Of a stretch of DNA of 6,941 bases, positions 1-5,213 are shown piece by piece (position 1 is the first letter of the stretch; every line of letters begins with the position of its first letter). A program made the position numbers and the translations under genes. The stretch spans positions 1 through 6,941 of the forward strand of contig JAHZHG010000146.1 of the NCBI GenBank assembly GCA_019420425.1, written 5' to 3'. The notes beneath the pieces are model-generated. The model had not been told where the DNA came from and ran no database searches. It worked only from the letters and a program-made list of their open reading frames with translations. This DNA comes from Clostridiales bacterium. Lineage in GTDB: Bacteria; Bacillota; Clostridia; Lachnospirales; Lachnospiraceae.

Positions 1-856
1 GGTCAAGCATCCCCTCCAGGTGAATCAGCCGCTCTTCCCCGTCCGCATCCGGCCGGGCCGTCAGCTCCAGCTGGGAAAGGCTCACGCCAATATCCGGTAC
101 CATGGTGGAAAGCGCTCCCTGGCAGTCCACCTGCCCCTTGACCGGAAGCACCGCCTCCATCCACTGGGTGGTTCCGTTCTCGTCATCGCCGGTATACAGC
201 AAAAAGACAAACAGCTCCCCCGAAACCTGGAGATTTCCGTCCAGCACCCGCACCTCACTGTTGCGCAGCTGTACATTCTGCCAAAGCAGCTCCTGGATGT
301 TCGGCTTGTTGGAGTTGACCGTCATCTCCTCCTTTATCCGCAGAATATCCTTTTTCTGAATCTCCAGCTGCATCAGCTCCAGGCTCTTTGTCTTTTCGCA
401 GACCTCCAGACCGCTCTGCTGTCCTACGGCCACTGCCATGTCATAAATCTCATCCGCTCCGGTCTGAAAGGTCAGGATTCCCCGCATACTCAGCTTTCGG
501 GAATTGATCAGTGTCACCGCCAGATCCTCCACCTCACACTTTACCCATACCGCATCCCCCGGCTCCACGCCGTCCACTGCGGCAAATTCCTGGAACCTGA
601 CCTTTGTTTCCAAATGCTGCACCTGCTTTTCCGCCGTATCCGCTATGTAAAGCACCGCCAGCTCCAGATAGCCCTCAAAAATCACCTGGCCGGACTCTGT
701 CCTGGTCTGTTCAATGACCACCCGTTCCTTGTTCTGGATGATCATCCCCACATCCTGTTTGGTATCCGGTACATTGATGTCTTCTTCCAGCGTAGTCTGC
801 CTGACTGCCCGCTTTGTCTGGCGATACAGATGAATATTCTTCTTTAATAACTCCAT
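1..856 (-). CDS. SipL-like DUF3794 protein, 5' part (C-terminus beyond the left edge)
   Basis: The minus-strand frame opens at ATG 856 and runs without a stop to base 1, giving 285 codons plus one base; the gene continues outside the window. An AGGAAGG ribosome site at 864-870, 7 nt upstream, supports the start. Two tandem DUF3794-type units are visible. The first, about residues 27-125, carries the signature NVPDTKQDV and then GYLELAVLY. The second starts near residue 170, with SNKPNIQELLW and then SGELFVFLLY. The N-terminus (MELLKKNIHLYR) resembles SipL, the clostridial SpoIVA-interacting protein, which helps anchor the spore coat to the forespore surface in the mother cell. SipL homologues normally end in a LysM domain, which would lie off the window, so the family is well supported and the SipL role is inferred. 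There is no signal peptide. A sigma-E-like promoter lies upstream at 933-961, consistent with sporulation. The long plus-strand frame over this region is an antisense shadow. Confidence 0.85.
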   Translation of the reverse strand, partial: MELLKKNIHLYRQTKRAVRQTTLEEDINVPDTKQDVGMIIQNKERVVIEQTRTESGQVIFEGYLELAVLYIADTAEKQVQHLETKVRFQEFAAVDGVEPGDAVWVKCEVEDLAVTLINSRKLSMRGILTFQTGADEIYDMAVAVGQQSGLEVCEKTKSLELMQLEIQKKDILRIKEEMTVNSNKPNIQELLWQNVQLRNSEVRVLDGNLQVSGELFVFLLYTGDDENGTTQWMEAVLPVKGQVDCQGALSTMVPDIGVSLSQLELTARPDADGEERLIHLEGMLD

Positions 857-932
857 GGATTTTCCTTCCTCTGCCGGCAGCCATTTCGTTGCCTTTCCGT
901 TATCTGGCTGCTGCACTACCGCTTTTACCACT

Positions 933-961
933 ATTGTATGCGCCCGGCCGCCCGGCTATGC
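933..961 (-). promoter_or_regulatory. Sigma-E-like sporulation promoter of the DUF3794 gene
   Basis: On the minus strand the -10 element CATACAAT (933-940) matches the Bacillus/Clostridium sigma-E consensus CATACAHT in full. The -35 element GCATAGC (955-961) matches the KMATATT core at five of seven positions. The spacer is 14 bases, as expected for sigma-E. Transcription would start near 925, leaving a leader of about 70 nt before ATG 856. The spacer is very GC-rich and no good sigma-A -35 sits at the right distance. The call fits a mother-cell coat gene, but it is made by eye and not tested. Confidence 0.6.
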
Positions 962-966
962 CACTC

Positions 967-1380
967 TTATTTTCCCAAAAACTGCACCTGCTTATCCCTT
1001 GCCTCCACCTTGACCACAATCCGTGGGCAGGACGGCTCCTTCCGGATGGGTTTATCATGGGACGGCCCGATCAGAACCGTATCCAGATAGACGGTGTTCT
1101 CATCCTCACTGCACTCCCGCACGGTAATGCTATAGCCGCCTGTCTCCTGCTGCCCGTATCCCCGGGCAATAAACAGATAGCCGCTGCTTTCATACGCCAT
1201 GCGAAATTCCCCCGTCTCCTTCTCCTCAATTTTGGCCAGCAGCTCTTTGGGAATCTCCTCCTCCGGTACAACGGTAAAATCCAGCTTTGTCCGCTGGCTT
1301 TCCGTCGGGGAATCCGCCCGGCAGCCCCCCAGGCTCAGCAGCAGAAAAACCGTAAAAATGACAATTCCTAACCTCCTCAC
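967..1380 (-). CDS. PrcB-domain-like lipoprotein
   Basis: A protein of 137 residues. The N-terminus has MRR, a hydrophobic stretch at residues 5-18, and a lipobox LGGC with Cys20 as the lipidation site. It is therefore predicted to be exported and anchored to the outer face of the membrane. After a charged linker (21-60), residues about 66-130 look like the PrcB C-terminal domain: GYLFIARGYG, then the motif TGGYSITV, then a strand ending in CPRIVVKV. PrcB is an accessory subunit of a surface protease in Treponema; in Firmicutes the domain occurs on small lipoproteins of unknown role. The start is GTG 1380, because a TGA lies directly before it in frame and no other ATG, GTG or TTG precedes the signal peptide. 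Its ribosome site is only GGAG, 10 nt upstream, while a perfect AGGAGG falls inside codons 2-3. No terminator is visible before the next gene. The family call is fairly sure; the function is unknown. Confidence 0.75.
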   Translation of the reverse strand: MRRLGIVIFTVFLLLSLGGCRADSPTESQRTKLDFTVVPEEEIPKELLAKIEEKETGEFRMAYESSGYLFIARGYGQQETGGYSITVRECSEDENTVYLDTVLIGPSHDKPIRKEPSCPRIVVKVEARDKQVQFLGK

Positions 1381-1414
1381 TCACTTCACGCTCCGCATAA
1401 TCGTTCTTATTTCC

Positions 1415-1443
1415 AGCGTATGAAAAACTGCCGGGAACTATTC
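1415..1443 (-). promoter_or_regulatory. Possible sigma-E-like promoter of the lipoprotein gene
   Basis: On the minus strand GAATAGT (1437-1443) and CATACGCT (1415-1422) are separated by exactly 14 bases. The first matches KMATATT at six of seven positions and the second matches CATACAHT at seven of eight. The putative start near 1408 would leave a short leader of about 27 nt before GTG 1380. The elements lie across the pabC stop codon and terminator hairpin, so part of the match may be chance. No convincing sigma-A promoter is seen in the 42 nt between the terminator and the gene. Confidence 0.35.
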
Positions 1444-1451
1444 CCGGCAGT
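1423..1451 (-). terminator. Intrinsic terminator of the pabABC operon
   Basis: On the minus strand an 11-bp perfect stem (arms 1441-1451 and 1427-1437) closes a 3-nt loop. That loop is the TAG stop codon of pabC. The stem is followed by a run of five T (1423-1427). The 5' arm is thus the last codons of pabC. The opposite strand has no T-run directly after the hairpin, so it should work mainly in the pab direction. Confidence 0.85.
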
Positions 1452-2163
1452 CCTTGAAAAATCTCTGTAATTGTACGGCTGTTTTCCGTTCCGGGAAAAT
1501 CCGCCTGCCCAGACGGTTCACCGGCATAACGCCCATCAGGGAGTTGGTTACAAAGCACTCTTCGGCATTTTGTATATCCCCCGGCCTCAGCACACACTCC
1601 CGCACGGGCCGCTTTTCGATCAGCACCTCACGGACAATCCCCGGCAAAAGCCCGCAGGACAGCTCCGGGGTCAGAATCTCTCCCTCAGCCACGAAAAATA
1701 TATTGGTCGTTGTCCCCTCGCTGAGCTGTCCTTTGGTATTGCAGAAAATCAGCTCATCTGCGCCCAGCGAGGCCGCCCGGCGTTTTTCCAGGATGCAGTC
1801 TCCGTAGTTAAAGGTTTTATGCCCCACCAGCGGAGACGTTTCGTTGCGCAGCACGGTGGAATACTCCAGGTCAAAGCCCTTCTCCCTGCGCTGGAGCGTA
1901 TACGGATTGGCACGCTCCGTCATGACCACGTTTTCTCCGGAAACCGCCAGCTTCAGCGCCCGGCTGCCCGGCCCCAGCTCCCGGCACCGTGCAAGGACCT
2001 CCGCCCTTTGGGGCCTGCGTCCAATCTCCAGGAACTCCAGGCTGTGGGAAAGCCGCCTGAGATGGCGTTCCAGGAACAGCGGCTCGCCATCCTCCACCGC
2101 AATCGTCTCAAATGCGCCCAGGCCAAAAAAATAGCCCTCATCTGCATTAATCTTTTCTCCCAT
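1438..2163 (-). CDS. pabC: 4-amino-4-deoxychorismate lyase (class IV aminotransferase fold)
   Basis: A PLP enzyme that converts 4-amino-4-deoxychorismate to 4-aminobenzoate and pyruvate, the last step of pABA synthesis for folate. In this 241-residue protein the class IV fold shows as YFFGLGAFETIAV near the N-terminus, Lys116 in HKTFNYGD as the likely PLP Schiff-base lysine, and Glu149 in QLSEGTTTNIFF, the family motif after it. The C-terminal EECFVTNSLMGVMPV is also typical. The N-terminus is short, lacking the first strand found in many relatives, so it is somewhat smaller than usual. The ATG at 2163 is supported by AGGAGG at 2170-2175, 6 nt upstream and inside the end of pabB; the two genes overlap by 17 bases, suggesting coupled translation. 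By sequence alone a D-amino-acid or branched-chain aminotransferase is hard to exclude. Position directly after pabA and pabB decides the call. Confidence 0.88.
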   Translation of the reverse strand: MGEKINADEGYFFGLGAFETIAVEDGEPLFLERHLRRLSHSLEFLEIGRRPQRAEVLARCRELGPGSRALKLAVSGENVVMTERANPYTLQRREKGFDLEYSTVLRNETSPLVGHKTFNYGDCILEKRRAASLGADELIFCNTKGQLSEGTTTNIFFVAEGEILTPELSCGLLPGIVREVLIEKRPVRECVLRPGDIQNAEECFVTNSLMGVMPVNRLGRRIFPERKTAVQLQRFFKDCRE

Positions 2164-3610
2164 AGCTCTCCTCCTGTCCGCCGCTGCAGCTTTTCAGCGC
2201 TTCAATCAGCGCCTTTGCCTTCTGATAGGTCTCCTCGTATTCAAACTCCAGGTCCGATTCATACGTAATTCCGCCGCCTACGCCCAAATGGTACACCCCA
2301 TCCCTGCACACTGCTGTGCGGATGACAATATTAAAATCGCAGGAACCGTCCAGGGTGAGATACCCAATAGAACCGGTGTACAGGTTTCTCCGGCCATGCT
2401 CCTGCTCGTCAATCAGCTCCATGGCCCGTATCTTCGGCGCGCCGGTAATCGAACCGCCGGGAAAAGCCGCTTCCATCAGATCCATTACCGTCAGCCCCTC
2501 CCGCAGCTCGCCCACCACGTTGGATACCAAATGAAATACTGTCGCATACGTTTCCACGGAAAACAGCTCCGTCACCCTTACGCTGCCGGGGACGCACACG
2601 CGGTTCAGGTCATTGCGCTCCAGATCCACAATCATCAAAAGCTCTGACTGATCCTTTTCCGAGCCGGCCAGCTCCTCCTTTAAGGCCGCATCCTCTTCGG
2701 GCGTACTTCCCCGTTTTCTTGTGCCCTTGATGGGCCTTGTCTCGATATGGCGGTCCTTCATCTGCAAAAACCGTTCCGGCGAAGCACAGACAATCTGCAT
2801 ATCGCCATATTGCAGAAAGCCGCCAAACGGCGAAGGATTTGACCGACGGAGCCTGCAAAACAGCTCGTAAGGCGTCCCCCTGCCCCGCAGCTCCAGCTGC
2901 TGGGTCATGTTAACGACGTAGATGTCTCCCTCGGTGATATAGCGGATCATGTGGTCAATTGCATCCAGATAATCCTCCTTCACAAAATTCGCCCGAATTT
3001 CCACTTCCCGTCCATCCACGCTCCCGGATGACTTCGGCTCTCTGTCCTGCGCTGCTCTAGGCTGCTCCGTCTCACAGCCTTCTGCCGTTTCCGCAGTCTC
3101 CGCCGCCCCGGCGCTTCTCAGCCTCCCGGCCGTCTCCTCCAGCTCCCGGACTGCCTCCCCGGGATCGCGCAGCTTTCCGTTCGCCGCCAGCCAGACCTCA
3201 TGCTTTTCCAGATCTTCGACAATGAACTCATCATAGAAATTCAGAATCACATCGGGAATATCCAGCGTCTTTTCATCCTTCGCCTGTATTCCCTCTTTTT
3301 CTCTGCCGTAATCATACGAGAAATATCCGATCGCCCCTGACACAATCGGCAGCTCTGTAGGATTTTCCTCCCGGTGGTTCAGCAGGTAGTCCTTTACATA
3401 TGCTTCAAACGGGATGTCCTGCGGTTCCCCGTTTGCCGTAAACGTTTCCCCCTTAATCAGCGTCAGATAGGGATTCCTTCCCAGAATCGTATACCTGCCC
3501 AGCCCGTTCTCCAGGGAAGAATCCAGAATAACCGTATGCTTTTCCTCATGAAATGCTTCCATAAACCGCACGGCCGGCAGATAGGGAAGCAGCTGTTTAA
3601 CAAGCCTCAT
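2147..3610 (-). CDS. pabB: Aminodeoxychorismate synthase component I
   Basis: The synthase subunit takes chorismate and ammonia from PabA to give 4-amino-4-deoxychorismate. Of 487 residues, the N-terminal domain (about 1-160) has the TrpE/PabB pattern LDSSLENGLGRYTILG and SGAIGYFSYDYGRE. The chorismate-binding domain (about 208-472) contains ITEGDIYVVNMTQQ, SPFGGFLQ, SPERFL, DLERNDLNRVC, AAFPGGSITGAPK and a C-terminal GGGITYESD. The decisive motif is PIKGT with Lys295: this catalytic lysine marks PabB, whereas anthranilate synthase TrpE has PIAGT. Between the domains (about 164-203) is an Ala/Glu/Thr/Ser-rich linker with AET repeats, longer and less ordered than usual. ATG 3610 lies inside the end of pabA (14-base overlap) with only a weak GGCGG upstream, so translation probably depends on coupling to pabA. 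Confidence 0.95.
   Translation of the reverse strand: MRLVKQLLPYLPAVRFMEAFHEEKHTVILDSSLENGLGRYTILGRNPYLTLIKGETFTANGEPQDIPFEAYVKDYLLNHREENPTELPIVSGAIGYFSYDYGREKEGIQAKDEKTLDIPDVILNFYDEFIVEDLEKHEVWLAANGKLRDPGEAVRELEETAGRLRSAGAAETAETAEGCETEQPRAAQDREPKSSGSVDGREVEIRANFVKEDYLDAIDHMIRYITEGDIYVVNMTQQLELRGRGTPYELFCRLRRSNPSPFGGFLQYGDMQIVCASPERFLQMKDRHIETRPIKGTRKRGSTPEEDAALKEELAGSEKDQSELLMIVDLERNDLNRVCVPGSVRVTELFSVETYATVFHLVSNVVGELREGLTVMDLMEAAFPGGSITGAPKIRAMELIDEQEHGRRNLYTGSIGYLTLDGSCDFNIVIRTAVCRDGVYHLGVGGGITYESDLEFEYEETYQKAKALIEALKSCSGGQEESYGRKD
2170..2175 (-). promoter_or_regulatory. Ribosome binding site of pabC inside pabB
   Basis: AGGAGG on the minus strand, 6 nt before ATG 2163 and within the last codons of pabB. 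It is the strongest internal ribosome site of the operon and fixes the pabC start. Confidence 0.8.
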
Positions 3611-4193
3611 GGATACACCGCCGTTCCCTGCAGATTTCCAGATAATTCTCCAGCAGCTCGTGCCCGTATTCTGTCAGCACAGCCTCCGGATGAAACTGTA
3701 CGCCATATACCGGGTATGTACGGTGGGATATCCCCATCACCGCCCCGTCCGCTGTCCGGGCATCTACCTGCAACTCGGCGGGTATTGTCCCCTCATCGAC
3801 TACCAGGGAGTGGTATCTGGTCACCCGGAAATCCTGGGGCAGTCCGAAAAACAGCCCTGTCCCCTGGTGCCGTACCGGCGTCACCTTCCCGTGCATGGGC
3901 CTCGTCCCCTTGTGCACGGACGCGCCAAATACACTGCCGATCACCTGATGGCCCAGGCAGACTCCCAGAATCGGTATCTCACGGTAAAACTCACGGACAA
4001 TGGAGCAGGAAAGACCGGCGCCTTCGGGCGTACCCGGGCCGGGAGAAATTACGATACCGGAGGGATTCATCCTCCGGATATCCGAAAGCTTCAGGGCGTC
4101 ATTGCGGCAGACCCGCAGCTGGGCCCCCAGCTCTTCAAAATAGGCGTTCAGATTGTAAACAAAAGAATCATAATTATCGATCATCAGGATCAT
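3597..4193 (-). CDS. pabA: Aminodeoxychorismate synthase component II (glutamine amidotransferase)
   Basis: Class I glutamine amidotransferase of 198 residues that releases ammonia from glutamine for PabB. It begins with the classic MILMIDNYDSFVYNL. The oxyanion-loop motif SPGPGTPEGAG is at about 50-60, the nucleophile Cys79 in LGVCLGHQ, and the catalytic His168 and Glu170 in VQFHPEAVLTEYG; Ala follows where most relatives have Ser. RYHSLVV at 126-132 is also conserved. The frame stays open upstream to a TTG at 4253, but ATG 4193 is chosen because it gives the family N-terminus and has GGAGGAG 8 nt upstream. The PabA and TrpG subunits are hard to tell apart, and one protein serves both pathways in some Firmicutes. 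The neighbouring PIKGT-type pabB and pabC make pABA synthesis the main role. It is the first gene of its operon. Confidence 0.93.
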   Translation of the reverse strand: MILMIDNYDSFVYNLNAYFEELGAQLRVCRNDALKLSDIRRMNPSGIVISPGPGTPEGAGLSCSIVREFYREIPILGVCLGHQVIGSVFGASVHKGTRPMHGKVTPVRHQGTGLFFGLPQDFRVTRYHSLVVDEGTIPAELQVDARTADGAVMGISHRTYPVYGVQFHPEAVLTEYGHELLENYLEICRERRCIHEAC

Positions 4194-4201
4194 GGACTTC
4201 G

Positions 4202-4208
4202 CTCCTCC
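4202..4208 (-). promoter_or_regulatory. Ribosome binding site of pabA
   Basis: GGAGGAG on the minus strand, 8 nt before ATG 4193. It supports the short 198-residue form over the extended frame that begins at TTG 4253, which has no ribosome site. Confidence 0.8.
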
Positions 4209-4298
4209 CATTTGTACTCCGGCCAGGCAGATTCTCTGCTCTGCCGTGTCCAAGTCGTTAATCCCGGAAGGAACCAGGTCCGTAACTTGTCTTTACCC

Positions 4299-4327
4299 AT
4301 TATAACGAAAAAAAACCGCCGGTGCAA
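4299..4327 (-). promoter_or_regulatory. Sigma-A-type promoter of the pabABC operon
   Basis: On the minus strand a perfect TATAAT (4299-4304) lies 17 bases after TTGCAC (4322-4327), which keeps the important TTG of the -35 consensus. Transcription would start near 4292 and give a leader of about 100 nt before pabA. The -35 is the 3' arm of the upstream gene's terminator hairpin, and the spacer holds its T-run. By eye, the leader has a small 6-bp hairpin (4226-4231 with 4240-4245) but no recognisable tetrahydrofolate riboswitch or T-box. Confidence 0.65.
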
Positions 4328-4342
4328 CCCCCTGGCTGCACC
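4308..4342 (-). terminator. Intrinsic terminator after the PAP2 gene
   Basis: On the minus strand GGTGCAGCC pairs with GGTTGCACC (4321-4342), a 9-bp stem including one G-T pair and a 4-nt loop. GGCGG and then eight T (4308-4315) follow. The 5-nt gap before the T-run is a little long, but an outer AAAACC/GGTTTT pairing could extend the stem. It begins about 20 nt after the PAP2 stop. Confidence 0.75.
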
Positions 4343-4362
4343 TGACAGGTTTTGGATAATTC

Positions 4363-5043
4363 TTATGCCCGCTCCAGCACGGAAACCGCATGACCGGTAC
4401 GGAATACCGGATACATCACTCTGGCCATTACGCAGGCGCCGACCACGTCGATTACCGAATGCTGCTTCAAAAACATGGTCGCCAGGATAATCAGCCCTGC
4501 AAGCACGTAGCAGGACGGAACCAGCCATTTCTTTTTCTGGGCCAGCTGGCTTTGTCTCATAGCCAGACAGACACCCAGAGAATTGAACACGTGGATGCTC
4601 GGGAATACGTTCGTCGGTGTGTCTATAGAATACAGGAACCGCACCATCTCCGTGCAGATGTTCTCCCGCTCAAAATATACCGGGCGAATGTCCAGCGCCG
4701 TCGGATACACGGCGGAAACGATCAGAAACACCGTCATTCCGGTACACAGGAAAATCATCAGGGAAACATAGCCCTCTCTTTCATATAACAGAAAATAAGC
4801 CACCGCGGCCGCGATAAACAGAAACCACAGGAAGTACGGTATAATAAACACTTCCACAAAAGGAATCATATAATCCACCGACAGCGTCAGATAATGCAGC
4901 TGTCCGCTGTAATGCTTCTCCAGATAAGCAAAGCAAACCAGATATACCGGAAAATACAACAGCATAGCCCAATGTTTGTACGATATGCTTTTTATCCTCG
5001 ACACGAACTCTTTAATGGTCATTACCCCCTTACAGTTAAACAA
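4363..5043 (-). CDS. PAP2-family integral membrane phosphatase/phosphotransferase
   Basis: A protein of 226 residues with several predicted membrane segments, roughly 26-41, 58-86, 92-113, 148-162, 174-192 and 197-213. The PAP2 active-site motifs are visible: Arg120-Pro121 in LDIRPVYF (motif 1), PSIHVFNS at 148-155 with His151 (motif 2), and HSVIDVVGA with His195 and Asp199 (motif 3). The lysine seven residues before the arginine in classical motif 1 (KX6RP) is replaced by Tyr113, in a YPT pattern like that of the Aur1/inositol-phosphotransferase-like branch. Such proteins dephosphorylate or transfer lipid phosphates (phosphatidate, undecaprenyl diphosphate, phosphatidylglycerophosphate); the substrate cannot be read from the sequence. 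The start is taken as TTG 5043, since AAAGGAG lies 5 nt upstream. ATG 5022 has only a GGGGG 2 nt away. It appears monocistronic, with its own promoter and terminator. Confidence 0.85.
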   Translation of the reverse strand: MFNCKGVMTIKEFVSRIKSISYKHWAMLLYFPVYLVCFAYLEKHYSGQLHYLTLSVDYMIPFVEVFIIPYFLWFLFIAAAVAYFLLYEREGYVSLMIFLCTGMTVFLIVSAVYPTALDIRPVYFERENICTEMVRFLYSIDTPTNVFPSIHVFNSLGVCLAMRQSQLAQKKKWLVPSCYVLAGLIILATMFLKQHSVIDVVGACVMARVMYPVFRTGHAVSVLERA

Positions 5044-5048
5044 CCTTA

Positions 5049-5055
5049 CTCCTTT
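5049..5055 (-). promoter_or_regulatory. Ribosome binding site that decides the TTG start of the PAP2 gene
   Basis: AAAGGAG on the minus strand, 5 nt before TTG 5043 and 26 nt before the first in-frame ATG at 5022. The spacing favours TTG initiation. Confidence 0.65.
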
Positions 5056-5066
5056 AGTGTGCGTTT

Positions 5067-5075
5067 ATTGTATCA
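5067..5075 (-). promoter_or_regulatory. Extended -10 promoter of the PAP2 gene
   Basis: TGATACAAT on the minus strand is an extended -10 element, with TACAAT at 5067-5072. The base set 17 nt upstream (GTTATT, 5090-5095) is a poor -35. Transcription would start near 5060, leaving only about 17 nt before TTG 5043, just enough for the ribosome site. Confidence 0.55.
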
Positions 5076-5173
5076 CAAAATTTCTTCAGAATAACTGGGG
5101 ATAATCCATAATTATTTCTTAATTTTTTATCCGCTTTTCCACAAGTTGCTGATTTTCCGCACACTGCCAACTG

Positions 5174-5182
5174 TGCTATACT
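5174..5182 (+). promoter_or_regulatory. Extended -10 promoter of nudC
   Basis: TGCTATACT is an extended -10 element, with TATACT at 5177-5182. No good -35 is found at 16-18 nt. The start would be near 5189. AAGGAG at 5198-5203, 10 nt before ATG 5214, serves as the ribosome site. Confidence 0.55.
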
Positions 5183-5213
5183 GAACTTATCAAATGCAAG
5201 GAGCACCTAAGAT

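Noticed and set aside
20..847. Long plus-strand open frame of 275 codons opposite the DUF3794 gene
   Set aside because: Composition is that of an antisense shadow (rich in Leu, His, Gln, Arg), with no ribosome site or family motif. The minus strand has clear DUF3794 signatures over the same bases.
3608..4193. pabA and pabB as trpG and trpE of a tryptophan operon
   Set aside because: PabB has PIKGT with the catalytic lysine rather than PIAGT, and the next gene is a class IV lyase, not trpD or trpC.
4194..4253. N-terminal extension of PabA by 20 residues from TTG 4253
   Set aside because: It has no ribosome site, the extra residues are not family-like, and ATG 4193 has GGAGGAG and the standard MILMIDNYDSF start.
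4194..4292. Tetrahydrofolate riboswitch or T-box in the pab leader
   Set aside because: The leader is about 100 nt and shows only a 6-bp hairpin at 4226-4245. I see no THF-riboswitch core, no T-box sequence and no terminator.
4190..4300. Possible Trp-rich leader peptide (36 codons, four Trp) ending in an ATGA overlap with the pabA start, suggesting attenuation
   Set aside because: Its only ATG lies within and just after the TATAAT -10 element, upstream of the expected transcript start. It has no ribosome site and no later start codon in frame, and there is no terminator hairpin between it and pabA.
3374..4490. Two plus-strand open frames of 293-295 codons opposite pabA, pabB and the end of the PAP2 gene
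   Set aside because: They lie antisense to confidently assigned genes and carry no recognisable domain. Codon bias of the GC-rich minus strand explains them.
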